Source: Pedobacter agri PB92 (GTDB lineage: Bacteria; Bacteroidota; Bacteroidia; Sphingobacteriales; Sphingobacteriaceae). Taken from it: a stretch of DNA of 64,000 nt. This document shows, piece after piece, positions 1 through 9,245 of this stretch (positions are counted from its first letter, which is position 1; every line of letters starts with the position of its first letter). The DNA is taken from positions 54,975 through 118,974 of the forward strand of contig NZ_AJLG01000001.1 of assembly GCF_000258495.1 (NCBI RefSeq). Direction: 5' to 3'. The notes below the pieces were generated by a model. That model had not been told where the DNA came from. It did no database searches and saw only the letters and a program-made list of their open reading frames with translations. A program made the position numbers and the translations under genes.

Positions 1-930
1 TTTTAAATATCGGGATAAAAAACTGGATGTTGCAAGTAAATCTTCCGTAGTAATTTCTTCCCACCGAATTACATCGCCACGTTTTAATCCTGCAGCAGGA
101 TAATCCATTAACAGATCATACAAAATGGAGTTTTCTCTCTGCTTGAATAATTTTTTATCTTGAATTTGTCCTTTGTTGATCCGTTTAGAAATTCCAGCAT
201 ATTTCTTATTCCTAAATACTACCGCCCACTCAAATGTTGGTAATGCAACATCAAGTTTCAAGGGGTAATTTTCCAAATAATCTTTTAAATAAAGATCCAT
301 TTCGTGTTGATCGAGAATAGAATTTTGATTTCCATATTTCCGTAGGTTTCCCATGTTATAACACATCAGCATTGCTTTTTCAACCGGAGGAATTCCGCTT
401 GTGGCAATGTTTTTTACCTGATGCAAACGCAATGTAACGGAGATGGTTTTGTTTTTTAGAAGAGGATGTTTTTTCAAATGATTTAAAAATTCAAAGTATC
501 GATCTCTGCTTGTTTTAGTCCAGTCACAGTCGATTTGAAGTTCGCTATAACTTGATTTTCCGGATTGTTTCACTTTAGCTTCCACAAAAACCGCGATGTG
601 ATCGGCAAGCAACTTTATTCTGTTTGAATCTATCTCATTAAAAATACGGTTAACCAAAAATACCACAGGAATGATATCGACTTGTGGAGGTAAAGGATCG
701 GAAAATTTTATAGGAGAAACAGGAACGTCTTGTTGAAAATCTGGATTAAAATCTACATCCATAATGCGGACATAAAGCGACTTCGATTTGAATTTGCTGA
801 GTGCTGCGGTTTCTGCTTTATGGTTATGGTAATCTGTTTTCCAGAAATAAAAAGTTGGATGAACAACAGATTTTTGCTTACAGCCGAATAAGAAAAACAC
901 GAAAATCACTAAAATACTTATCTTGCGCAT
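1..930 (-). CDS. Putative lipoprotein, C-terminus outside window
   Basis: An open frame starts with ATG at 930 and stays open to base 1, so at least 310 codons are present and the C-terminus is missing. The N-terminus is a lipoprotein signal: two basic residues, a hydrophobic stretch and a lipobox ending FLFGC with Cys17. The mature part has strand/helix-like segments with motifs such as QIDCDWT and SVTLRLHQ, then PPVEKAMLMCYNMG and LPLDVALPTFEW-like text. The pattern resembles glycosidase-like TIM-barrel proteins of unknown function in Bacteroidota, but that is a weak inference and no catalytic residue is assigned. It is divergent from dtd, with only 30 bp between the start codons. The lipoprotein call is fairly secure; the function is unknown. 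Confidence 0.75.
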   Translation of the reverse strand, partial: MRKISILVIFVFFLFGCKQKSVVHPTFYFWKTDYHNHKAETAALSKFKSKSLYVRIMDVDFNPDFQQDVPVSPIKFSDPLPPQVDIIPVVFLVNRIFNEIDSNRIKLLADHIAVFVEAKVKQSGKSSYSELQIDCDWTKTSRDRYFEFLNHLKKHPLLKNKTISVTLRLHQVKNIATSGIPPVEKAMLMCYNMGNLRKYGNQNSILDQHEMDLYLKDYLENYPLKLDVALPTFEWAVVFRNKKYAGISKRINKGQIQDKKLFKQRENSILYDLLMDYPAAGLKRGDVIRWEEITTEDLLATSSFLSRYLK

Positions 931-960
931 ATCAAATTTATCAATCAAAAATAATATAAA

Positions 961-1413
961 ATGCGAGCGGTTTTACAAAGAGTTACACAAGCAAGTTGCA
1001 CCGTTAATGGAAACATTACCGGCCAAATTGAAGCTGGGTTTTTAGTTTTGTTAGGTATCGAAGATGCCGATAACATTGAAGACCTGGATTGGCTTGCTCA
1101 AAAAATTGTAAATATGCGTGTTTTTAGTGATGAAAATGATTTAATGAATAAAGCATTAGCAGATGTTGATGGCGATATTTTATTGATTAGTCAATTTACG
1201 TTGTTTGCATCTACAAAAAAGGGAAATAGACCAGGTTTTACCAGAGCGGCAAGGCCTGACGTAGCCATTCCACTTTATGAAAAAATGATAGAAAAGTTAG
1301 CTTCATTAACAGGTAAGAAAATTCAAACCGGGATTTTTGGCGCTGATATGAAAATTGCCCTGGTAAATGATGGGCCAACAACCATTTTGATTGATACAAA
1401 AAATAAGGAATAG
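961..1413 (+). CDS. dtd: D-aminoacyl-tRNA deacylase
   Basis: The 150-residue protein matches the normal length of bacterial DTD, which hydrolyses D-amino acids (and glycine) mischarged on tRNA in the cytosol. The N-terminal MRAVLQRVTQA is a family signature. The active-site SQFTLFA motif lies near residue 79 and the Gly-cisPro motif NDGPTT lies near the C-terminus. The gene starts with ATG and is followed after 3 bp by a MazG-like pyrophosphohydrolase gene, so the two probably form a small quality-control operon. Nothing in the sequence suggests special regulation or damage. Confidence 0.97.
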   Translation: MRAVLQRVTQASCTVNGNITGQIEAGFLVLLGIEDADNIEDLDWLAQKIVNMRVFSDENDLMNKALADVDGDILLISQFTLFASTKKGNRPGFTRAARPDVAIPLYEKMIEKLASLTGKKIQTGIFGADMKIALVNDGPTTILIDTKNKE

Positions 1414-1416
1414 AAG

Positions 1417-1743
1417 ATGACCATTAACGAAGCACAGGAAACCGTAGATCGGTGGATTAAAACCACTGGTATTAGATATTTTAACGAGCTAACCAACACC
1501 GCTATATTAATGGAAGAGGTTGGAGAAGTTGCCCGAATCATGGCCCGAAAATACGGCGAACAATCTTTTAAAAAAAGTGATGAGGATGTAAACCTTGCCG
1601 ATGAAATGGCTGACGTAATGTTTGTGTTGATTTGCCTGGCCAATCAAACCGGGATTAACTTGACCGAGGCGCTGGAAAAAAATCTCGAAAAGAAAACTAT
1701 CCGCGATGCGGACAGGCATAAGAATAACGAGAAATTGAAATAA
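1417..1743 (+). CDS. MazG-like nucleotide pyrophosphohydrolase
   Basis: This 108-residue all-helical protein carries the MazG fold signature: an EEVGEVAR helix near residue 30 and a DEMADVMFVL helix near residue 65, which supply the acidic residues that bind Mg2+. Members hydrolyse nucleoside triphosphates or (d)NTP analogues to monophosphates and pyrophosphate. The single short domain points to the compact MazG/dCTPase-like group rather than the two-domain MazG of E. coli. The start is 3 bp after the dtd stop. The 3' end converges on the next gene with only 5 bp between the two stop codons. The substrate cannot be read from sequence. Confidence 0.9.
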   Translation: MTINEAQETVDRWIKTTGIRYFNELTNTAILMEEVGEVARIMARKYGEQSFKKSDEDVNLADEMADVMFVLICLANQTGINLTEALEKNLEKKTIRDADRHKNNEKLK

Positions 1744-1748
1744 GTAAT

Positions 1749-2051
1749 TTAGTCTACATATTCCATTAACGTTCGGTATGCCACAAATCGGTTTTTAAAC
1801 TTCTCGTTTAACTTTTCTTGTAAAACCGGGGCATAAGTTTTTTGGTATTCATTGTAGTTTTCTAAGGTTTCTGCGATATATTGGGCACAATAGGTAACCC
1901 CTTCATTTGGCGAATCCACAACTTTTAACAAACGGTTAGAAACAAACATGCCAGTTGCCAATACTTCGGGAATGTGAATTTCCTGCATCCACTGCAACCA
2001 TTCTTCAGCAGCAGCATCATCTAAAATCAAAGTAACATTGTATAAAAACAT
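1749..2051 (-). CDS. DUF4286 family protein
   Basis: A protein of about 100 residues beginning MFLYNVTLILDD, the characteristic start of the DUF4286 family of Bacteroidota, which has a ferredoxin-like alpha/beta pattern and no known function. An in-frame extension to 2096 exists, but the family start and the extra residues' lack of family character favour ATG at 2051. Other conserved-looking pieces are EEWLQWM, HIPEVLATG and the C-terminal KFKNRFVAYRT. The protein has no signal peptide or membrane segment and is probably cytosolic. The gene converges with the MazG-like gene. Confidence 0.85.
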   Translation of the reverse strand: MFLYNVTLILDDAAAEEWLQWMQEIHIPEVLATGMFVSNRLLKVVDSPNEGVTYCAQYIAETLENYNEYQKTYAPVLQEKLNEKFKNRFVAYRTLMEYVD

Positions 2052-2138
2052 GCTGCAAAGATAATAAATGTGTCTAAGTAAAATGGAGGTTCGCAAACGG
2101 ATTTCTTATATTCGGCATTTACTACTTTTAGCATACAA

Positions 2139-2693
2139 ATGATTGAAATTTTAACCTCAAGCAGTACTAAAGATCTGGAAGGGATTATTGCGCTTCAGAA
2201 ACAAAATTTAAGAACTGATTTATCTTCGGAAGAAATTAAGGAACAGGGTTTTGTGACCGTTTCGCATTCGCTTGATGATTTGGAAAAGATGCACCAGCAT
2301 GAGCCGAACGTGATTGCTAAAGATGGAAATCAGGTTGTGTCCTACATATTAGGAATGACGGAGCAATCGAAAAGCGATATTCCTCGATTGGTAGAAATGT
2401 ATGAAAGTTTTGACCACATTGAATACAAAGGTAAATCTGTTGCTAACTATCAATACATCGTTGTTGGACAAGTTTGCGTGGATAAGAATTATCGTGGACA
2501 AGGGCTATTTGACAGATGCTATGAGGCCTATAGAGCATATTTTAACAAAAATTATGAATTCGCAATAACAGAGATTGCCAGCATTAACTTACGTTCAATG
2601 AAAGCCCATGAACGTATCGGTTTCAAAACTATTTATAGTTATACGGATGCTTCAGATACAGAGTGGAATGTGGTAATTTGGGACTGGATATAG
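2139..2693 (+). CDS. GNAT family N-acetyltransferase
   Basis: The 184-residue protein has a GNAT layout. A beta strand (YIVVGQVCVD) leads into the acetyl-CoA pyrophosphate loop VDKNYRGQGLFDR near residues 121-133, an R-G-Q-G-L version of the Q/RxxGxG/A motif. It then has TEIASINLRSMKAHERIGF, the typical motif B end with an N-x-R-S-x-x-x-H-x-x-x-G-F pattern. The substrate is unknown. The gene stands alone, divergent from the DUF4286 gene and convergent with the TPR gene, with 8 bp between stop codons. Function is certain only at superfamily level. Confidence 0.9.
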   Translation: MIEILTSSSTKDLEGIIALQKQNLRTDLSSEEIKEQGFVTVSHSLDDLEKMHQHEPNVIAKDGNQVVSYILGMTEQSKSDIPRLVEMYESFDHIEYKGKSVANYQYIVVGQVCVDKNYRGQGLFDRCYEAYRAYFNKNYEFAITEIASINLRSMKAHERIGFKTIYSYTDASDTEWNVVIWDWI

Positions 2694-2701
2694 TTTATTT
2701 G

Positions 2702-4534
2702 TCAAACTCCATCACCTCTTAAATTTCTAAATCTTTTTCTTGCTTCTGCACTAAACATACTGCCAGGATAATCCGTAATCAGTTTTTGAAAATAAAGCTT
2801 TGCCTGAACGATGTCATTTAATTTTTTCTCATACAAATCGCCCAGCGTAAAAAGGGCATCGTCCGTCCAGATCCCGTCTTTAAAATTTTCTGTTAACTTT
2901 TTAAGGATGTCTGCAGCACTTTGAAAATCATTTGATTTTATTAATATTCTCGCTTTTGTCATCAATACGGCATCTGTTAATCCGTTTTCAGGAAAAACAA
3001 TGGCAATGCTATCTAATTTACGAATGGCTTGTGCAGGTAAATTTCTAAAAACCAGCATTTCTGCATCGGCATACATCTTCAAAGCGTTGCTGTCGGTTGG
3101 TGTTTGAATATTGTCTGAAATCAATAAGCTTAAATTCAACGCGTCGTTTGCAATTAGTTGTGATGTAGCCGCTTTTAACACTAGGCACTGAGCACTGCTG
3201 TAATCAAAATTACCTTGATAAAATGAAAGTTTGGCGCTACGAAAACGGGCTTCGTTGCCTATTGGCTGGCCTTCAAATTGTTTGCTTACTTGCTCATAAA
3301 CTAAAAATGCTTCCCAGGGTTGGTTGGTTAAAATGTAAATATCTCCTAACTCAAGCTTTAACTGTCCGATATCTTGTCCATTCAATCCGGGCATTTGTAA
3401 CGCCTCTTCAAGGCCTTTCTCTGCCTGTGCCGCTTGATTTAGATAGTATGCTTGTAGGTTTGCCAACCTTTTAATGGCAAATAGCGTGTTTTTATTTTTA
3501 CCATTTTCATCCAGTAAAATCTGAAAATCTTTTGCCAACAGATCGAGTGCTGCTGTGTTGTATTTTCCAGCAGTTTGGATATTATACTTGGTATTTAACA
3601 GCTCTATTTTCGATGGAAGATAATATTGATTCTCTTTACCCTTTGTTAACAGGTATTCGTAAGCTTTAATTGCGGTTTCATAAGCACTGTTATCTACAAA
3701 AGTATATATGGCATTAAAAAGTGTGCCTCCATCAGCTTTTGTTCTTTTATCGAAGGCAATTAGCTGGCGCAACGCCATATCGTATTGCTGCTGTTGAATA
3801 TAATTCCAGGTTAGCAGCTGTATATAGATTTCGGCATCAGGATCTTTTTGTATTTTTTTAAGAATTCCAACCTGAAAGGTTTGATAATCCGCTTTGTCAT
3901 CAAAAATCATTGGCAAAACAACCTGAGCTTGTGGTAGCAGCTGAGGGATAGTGGCTAATGCATCCAGGTATTCCTGCATTAGCATGGGCTTATCTTTTTT
4001 AAAGCGATAGATATTTAATAATTCATAGGTAAATAATTCATTGTTTCCCAGAATTTTTCTCCCCTGTTTAAACGTTTGCACTGCAAAATCGTAGTTTTCA
4101 AACCGATAAAAGTTATTGGCCAGGTTTCGGATTTTAAATTCATCTTTGGGCAGTTTATTAATAATATCACTGAAAATCTTATTTCCATTTTGAACGTCTC
4201 CCTTTTCCTGGTATAGTTTTCCTAAGGCAATAGGATAAGCATCGTTTTCCGGATGCTGCCTTATTAGTTTTTTAACTGTTTTTTCAGCAACATCATAACG
4301 TTTTAATTTGAGCAATGAATTAAAATAAATATCGAAATATCCTTCGTTATTGGCGCCAGAAAACATCTTCTCCAGCAAAACAACGGCTTTTTCATATTCC
4401 CCGTCACGGTAGTACTGAAAAATCAATGGCGTATCATCTGCAGCGATTGAGGAGTTGGAACGTAAAACCTGTGCCTGTACGCTTAAAGTAAATGCAAAAA
4501 AGACTAGGATGATCAATCTATTCATTATCCTCAT
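2702..4534 (-). CDS. Exported tetratricopeptide-repeat protein
   Basis: The 610-residue protein has an N-terminal signal peptide ending near VQAQ (residues about 1-22) and is otherwise helical, with many TPR-like units. N-terminal repeats are spaced by about 34 residues (for example YFDIYFNSLLKLKRYD, YPIALGKLYQEKGD). A C-terminal group resembles outer-membrane-lipoprotein TPRs (DDALFTLGDLYEKKLND, AKLYFQKLITDYPGSMFSAEARKRF). Such periplasmic TPR proteins act as protein-interaction scaffolds, and the C-terminal motif is like BamD/YbgF-type repeats, but no partner is evident here. The start could also be the ATG at 4525, giving MNRL. A specific role is not assignable. Confidence 0.88.
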   Translation of the reverse strand: MRIMNRLIILVFFAFTLSVQAQVLRSNSSIAADDTPLIFQYYRDGEYEKAVVLLEKMFSGANNEGYFDIYFNSLLKLKRYDVAEKTVKKLIRQHPENDAYPIALGKLYQEKGDVQNGNKIFSDIINKLPKDEFKIRNLANNFYRFENYDFAVQTFKQGRKILGNNELFTYELLNIYRFKKDKPMLMQEYLDALATIPQLLPQAQVVLPMIFDDKADYQTFQVGILKKIQKDPDAEIYIQLLTWNYIQQQQYDMALRQLIAFDKRTKADGGTLFNAIYTFVDNSAYETAIKAYEYLLTKGKENQYYLPSKIELLNTKYNIQTAGKYNTAALDLLAKDFQILLDENGKNKNTLFAIKRLANLQAYYLNQAAQAEKGLEEALQMPGLNGQDIGQLKLELGDIYILTNQPWEAFLVYEQVSKQFEGQPIGNEARFRSAKLSFYQGNFDYSSAQCLVLKAATSQLIANDALNLSLLISDNIQTPTDSNALKMYADAEMLVFRNLPAQAIRKLDSIAIVFPENGLTDAVLMTKARILIKSNDFQSAADILKKLTENFKDGIWTDDALFTLGDLYEKKLNDIVQAKLYFQKLITDYPGSMFSAEARKRFRNLRGDGV

Positions 4535-4761
4535 TATAAGCTTTAAATGTAACTAAAAAGGATGAAAGCGAAAACTTTGAACAACTAACGTTGCCTAAAT
4601 GGATTTAGTTTAGAGCAGAGTGGTGCCATTTTAATTCCAATAATAATGTTACCTGCATTTTATTTTGTCTCCATTTTATAAATACTAAATTGAGCCGCAA
4701 GCTGATTTCAATCAGTAAGTAACATTGTTGGTGTAATGCGTGGTTAACTAACCGGGATATT

Positions 4762-4769
4762 TATTTTTG
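4762..4769 (+). promoter_or_regulatory. Putative -7 promoter element (TATTTTTG)
   Basis: TATTTTTG matches the Bacteroidota TAnnTTTG -7 consensus. It lies 22 bp before the ATG at 4792 and only 7 bp before the alternative GTG at 4777, which favours the ATG as start. No convincing -33 TTG at the usual spacing was found. Confidence 0.35.
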
Positions 4770-4791
4770 TCATCCCGTGAGAAAATTGTTT

Positions 4792-6677
4792 ATGTTGAGA
4801 AGAATTATTTTATTCGTATTAGTGGCTTCAATTTGGGGGTGTAAAAGTTCCCGGAATGAGCAAACTATACCTGTAGATGATTTTTTTAAAACCTTTGATA
4901 AGGCTTACTATCACATTTCTCCAGATGGTAAAAGTTTATCGTACCTGAAATTGCAAGACCGGAAACTAGATCTCTTTGTAGAGGATCTGGCCACCGGAAA
5001 CAGTGTGCAGCTTACGCACTTAACCGAAAAACAATAAGTTTTCATTTCTGGACCAGCAATAACGAACTGATTTATTATACAGAAGATGAATCCAAGGACC
5101 GCCGGTCAGACATTTTCGTTATCAATAAAGATGGCGGTAAACAAGTGCAGCTAAGTGCGAACGAGAAGACGCGGTTGCGGGTAATTGAAGATCAGCTGAT
5201 AGATGATAAATACATCGTAGTTGCTTCAAATAAAAGAGATTCTACGGTTTTTGACGTATACCGCCTGAATGTACGTAACGGACAAATGGATATTGCTGCA
5301 AAAAATCCAGGTAATATCACAGAGTGGATGACTGATCACAAAGGCGTATTGAAAATTGCTGTAGCCAGTGATGGCGTGAATGAAACCCTTTTATACCGCG
5401 AAAATGAGACGCAAACTTTTAAGCCGGTTTTAACCAATAACTTTGAAACTACTTTTCAGCCAATTGCCTTCTCAGAAGAAGAACCGAACGTACTTTATGC
5501 CATTTCAAACGTCAATCGTGATAAAAATGCTTTGGTAGCTTTGGATTTAAAGAATGGGAAAGAAAAAAAGGTATTGTTCGCAAATGATACACTAAATGTT
5601 GTTGATGCAAGGTATTCGCGTACGCAAAAAAAGATGTTGTTCGTAACCTGCGAAACCTGGAAGAAGAAAAAATATTATCTCGATGATCAATCTAGAAACA
5701 CTTACAGTAAGATCGATCAGCTTTTGCCAGGCTCTGAGTGGCGCATCATGGAGAAGGATAAAATGGAAAATGTTTTTGTTATTAGAACATTTACAGATAA
5801 AAACCCAGGTTCATATTATCTGTACACCGCCAGCCAAAATAAACTCAGAAAACTAACGGATATTAATTCTGCTATCAATGAAGAAATGATGAGCGATATG
5901 AAGCCCATTAGTTTCAGAAGTAGCGATAGTTTACATATCAATGGCTATCTCACCTTACCACGAAATAAAAAAGCAACTAACTTACCGGTTGTGGTTTTAC
6001 CTCATAATGGCCCCGGTGGGAGAAACAGTTGGGGATACAATGCTGAAGTGCAATTTCTGGCAAGCCGTGGTTATGCTGTTTTGCAGGTTAACTACAGAGG
6101 ATCAACAGGCTATGGCAAATCTTTTTATGCAGCCGGTTTTAAGGAGTGGAGTGATAAGATACAGGAAGATGTAAATGATGGCGTACGTTGGTTAATAAAT
6201 AAGCAAATCGCGAATCCGAAAAAAGTAGCCATTTACGGAAATGGTTTTGGTGGTTATATTGCACTAAATTGTTTGTATAAAAATCCTGATCTTTATAGTT
6301 GTGGCGGATCAAATTCAGGCGTAATCAATTTGTTCAGTTACCTGAAAACGATTCCTCCGTTCTTGAAGTCGAACCTGCAGATGTACTATGAAATTTTAGG
6401 AAACCCTGTTACAGATACTGATTATATGCGTTTCGCTTCGCCTGTTTTTCATGCTGATCGTTTCAAGTCGCCCTTATTTATTGCACAAAACCCAAAAGAT
6501 CCGAGGGTTAACGTAGCAGAAGGAGTTCAGTTTATTAAAGAATTGAAAAAGCGAAATGTACCTGTTACGTATATCGAAAAAGAGGAAGGACCCAATCCGG
6601 TATTACGCCAGCAAGGTAGAACGGCTTTGTACAAAGCTTTGGAAGAATTTTTAAAAACAAACTTGAGTAAGAAATAG
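4792..6677 (+). pseudogene. S9 (prolyl oligopeptidase)-like lipoprotein, frameshifted and lacking catalytic Ser/His
   Basis: Two reading frames form one protein of about 628 residues. Frame 1 ends at a TAA at 5035-5037. The other frame, open well upstream of its first in-frame start codon at 5145, continues the beta-propeller text (ISFHFWTSNNELIYYTEDE) to 6677. One extra A in the A5 run at 5027-5031 would join them. The start is ATG 4792 (alternative GTG 4777), with a lipoprotein signal ending SIWGC. After the propeller comes an alpha/beta-hydrolase domain with LPHNGPGGRNSWGY and NYRGSTGYGKSF, typical of S9. The nucleophile elbow reads GNGFGG instead of GxSxGG (Gly at 6243-6245). The Asp loop KDPRV is kept (Asp at 6498-6500). 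The region that should carry the catalytic His reads EEGPNP. If expressed it would be a pseudoenzyme. The sensor-kinase gene begins 3 bp after its stop, suggesting a sensory or binding role. Confidence 0.85.
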
Positions 6678-6680
6678 GTT

Positions 6681-8348
6681 ATGGCCCTGGATAAGAAAAG
6701 TGGTTACCGGAAAAATTCCTCGCTTGGCGTTACCTTCATTATACTCATCTCCATTCTTTTCATCCTCTCTTTATTTTTAGCGTTTAACTACAGTAAAAAA
6801 TCTATTGAGAATGAGTTTGTATCTGAAAAGGTAAATGTTTTAGAGCAAAGCATCAAAGCCTATAACGATTTCTTTCAGAATAAAATGCCCGAAATATCTT
6901 ACTACAACGGGTTTTTAGATTCGGCAACTGCTGCAAAGTTTGTTGATACGGTAACCATTAAATATCCATTTATTGCAAAGGTTACTTTTTACGATACCGA
7001 AGTGAAAAATATTCCGGTGAAGGATGGAATGAACGTTGGAAGTTTGTCCATTGGTCCTAAATCGATATTTCAGTTTGGTAAAACCGTTTCACCCGATTCG
7101 GTTAAGCTGTTTTCAGAGTACGATACGCGTTCATTTAAAGTTGGCGATGATTTTAATGCCATGGCCTACAAGCTGGTTACTTTTGTAGATCAGTTAGATA
7201 CCGCTGCAGTTCCCACTCAGGAAGAATTGTTCACCAACTTTTCAGTAGTTAAATCAAATAAGATTACCTATCTCAATATTCCGAGACGGGAAGATTTGAA
7301 GATTTATAAGGATATGATGCGCCGTAAGCTCGATCCTTTGCCGGTTTATCAGCAAGACATGCTGGTTTTTCAGCTTGATCCGAACAAAATTAAAGTAACC
7401 AATACGAGACCTTTATTGTATCAAAAGATAGAGGTAGAACCTTTAACTTATGATCCGATTGATACTTCGGACGAGAACATGACCACCGAAATAGCACTTC
7501 CGGGTGCATTTTCCGATTTTAAACTTTATTTCACTTCATCTAAATCATACATCAAAAAAGAAATATTCATTTATTTCATGCCAATTGCGTTGGTCCTGTT
7601 GCTGGTTTACGGTGTGTTGCTATTGGTTGCTTTTTTGATTTACCGCAATTTGAACATCAATAGCAAAATGTTTAAGCTCCAGTACGATTTTGTGAATAAC
7701 CTTACCCATGAGTTTAAAACACCCGTGAGTGTGATTAAGATTGCAGGAAACAACATTAAAAGTGCCACAGCGTTAAGCCAGAAAGAACAGCAGCTTTATG
7801 GTAAGATTCTGGATGAGGAGGCCGACAAACTGAATGGTTTGATGAATAAGCTGCTAGCCTTTACACAGATTGAGAACAAGGCAATTAAGTTAAATCAGGA
7901 GCAGGTTAATATTGAGGATTTTATTGAAAGTACAATTGAATCGCACACCTTGAAACATCCTGATTTCAAAATCACCTACGAGGTACTTGGCTTTAAAAGT
8001 TTTATCACCGATCCGGTATTGTTAGGCAGTTTGTTTGATAACCTGGCTGAAAACGCTTATAAATATTCAAAACCTGCAAACAAAAAGCTGCATATCAGTG
8101 CTAAATTAATTAAAGGTGTTTTGGTCTTTCGTTTTACTGATAAGGGAATTGGCATTCCATCTTCAGAATTAAACAATATCTTTAAAAAGTTTTTTAGAAT
8201 ACAGAATGAATACAACCAGATGGGAAGTGTGGGCTTGGGTTTGGCTTTCTGCAAAGAACTGGTTAACTTTATGCAGGGAGAAATCTCTGTAAAAAGTAAA
8301 GTGGGCAATGGTACAGAATTTAAAATTGTGCTGCCTTATAACAAGTAA
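6681..8348 (+). CDS. Two-component sensor histidine kinase
   Basis: The 555-residue membrane kinase has TM1 at about residues 15-37, a periplasmic sensing region of about 250 residues without a domain I recognise, and TM2 at about 293-318. The kinase core follows: a HisKA H-box NLTHEFKTP with the phospho-acceptor His343, then an N-box (NLAENAYKYS), G1 (DKGIGIP) and G2 (GSVGLGLAFCKEL) of the HATPase_c domain. It starts with ATG 3 bp after the S9-like gene and lies 100 bp before an OmpR-type regulator gene, so the three probably act together. All catalytic motifs are intact. The signal is unknown; the upstream degenerate peptidase is an obvious candidate partner. Confidence 0.95.
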   Translation: MALDKKSGYRKNSSLGVTFIILISILFILSLFLAFNYSKKSIENEFVSEKVNVLEQSIKAYNDFFQNKMPEISYYNGFLDSATAAKFVDTVTIKYPFIAKVTFYDTEVKNIPVKDGMNVGSLSIGPKSIFQFGKTVSPDSVKLFSEYDTRSFKVGDDFNAMAYKLVTFVDQLDTAAVPTQEELFTNFSVVKSNKITYLNIPRREDLKIYKDMMRRKLDPLPVYQQDMLVFQLDPNKIKVTNTRPLLYQKIEVEPLTYDPIDTSDENMTTEIALPGAFSDFKLYFTSSKSYIKKEIFIYFMPIALVLLLVYGVLLLVAFLIYRNLNINSKMFKLQYDFVNNLTHEFKTPVSVIKIAGNNIKSATALSQKEQQLYGKILDEEADKLNGLMNKLLAFTQIENKAIKLNQEQVNIEDFIESTIESHTLKHPDFKITYEVLGFKSFITDPVLLGSLFDNLAENAYKYSKPANKKLHISAKLIKGVLVFRFTDKGIGIPSSELNNIFKKFFRIQNEYNQMGSVGLGLAFCKELVNFMQGEISVKSKVGNGTEFKIVLPYNK

Positions 8349-8450
8349 AATTGAAATAATTTAAAATGTCGTAAAGTTTAAGTGTGATAATATTACCTGG
8401 CAACTTGAAATATTAAACCTTAAAACGATTCAAAATATAACAACACACAA

Positions 8451-9140
8451 ATGTCTAAAGAAGTAAAAATATTAATTGTTGAGGATGATGAAAATCTTCG
8501 CTTTTTAGTGGCCCATCGATTGAAGACTGAAGGCTATAATGTATTGGAGGCCAACGATGGTGAATCAGGCGAGCGAATGATTATTGCCGACCAGCCGGAT
8601 ATTGTATTGCTGGACTGGATGATGCCAGGCAAGCAGGGCGCAGAAGTTTGCGAAAATGTGCGTAAGCAGGGTTTTGAAAATCTGATTATCATGATGACCG
8701 CGAAAGCGCAGGATGTAGATAAAATTGATGCGTATAATTTCGGTGCATCAGATTATATCACAAAACCATTTAATATGGATGTTTTGGTGGCGATGCTTGA
8801 AAGTAAGGTGAAGTTTATTGTAAATAAAGATACTGCTGAAATTCACCGTTTTGGTAACATGGAACACCACCCGAATATTCATACTTTGTTTAGAGATGGG
8901 AAGAAAATTGAGTTGACGATCTTAGAGAACCGTATTTTACTCTATTTCTTACGTAATCCAGGTAAAGTGATCAACCGTGATGAATTAATGTTGGTGGTTT
9001 GGGGTTATAACTCTGATGTGAACACCCGTACATTAGATATGCACATTGTTCGTTTGCGTAAGAAAATCGAATTGAATCCAGATAATCCTCAATTGCTGCA
9101 AACCGTAAGAGGCGTGGGATATCGCTTTAATGCAGGTTAA
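8451..9140 (+). CDS. OmpR-family response regulator
   Basis: The 229-residue regulator has an N-terminal receiver domain with the acidic pocket VEDDE near residues 10-14, phospho-acceptor Asp55 in LLDWMMPG, Thr83 and Lys105 in YITKPF. A C-terminal winged helix follows, with ELTILENRILLYFL, the recognition region RTLDMHIVRLRKKI and the closing VRGVGYRF hairpin. It is the likely cognate regulator of the kinase encoded just upstream. The 102-bp gap upstream could hold a separate promoter, but no clear one is seen. Confidence 0.96.
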   Translation: MSKEVKILIVEDDENLRFLVAHRLKTEGYNVLEANDGESGERMIIADQPDIVLLDWMMPGKQGAEVCENVRKQGFENLIIMMTAKAQDVDKIDAYNFGASDYITKPFNMDVLVAMLESKVKFIVNKDTAEIHRFGNMEHHPNIHTLFRDGKKIELTILENRILLYFLRNPGKVINRDELMLVVWGYNSDVNTRTLDMHIVRLRKKIELNPDNPQLLQTVRGVGYRFNAG

Positions 9141-9141
9141 T

Positions 9142-9245
9142 AAATTATTGAATTATTGAATGAGTGAGTGATTGAATAAGTGAATGTTTCTTGCATTGGG
9201 CAGACAATTCTCACTCATTCAATCATTCAAAACTCAATAATTTTT
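9142..9245. terminator. Long AT-rich inverted repeat between convergent genes
   Basis: A left arm rich in TTATTGAAT and GAATGAGTGAG (about 9142-9168) pairs imperfectly with a right arm CTCACTCATTC...CTCAATAATT (about 9210-9242) followed by a T run. It lies between the convergent response-regulator and metallophosphoesterase genes and could end transcription from both sides. Confidence 0.55.
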
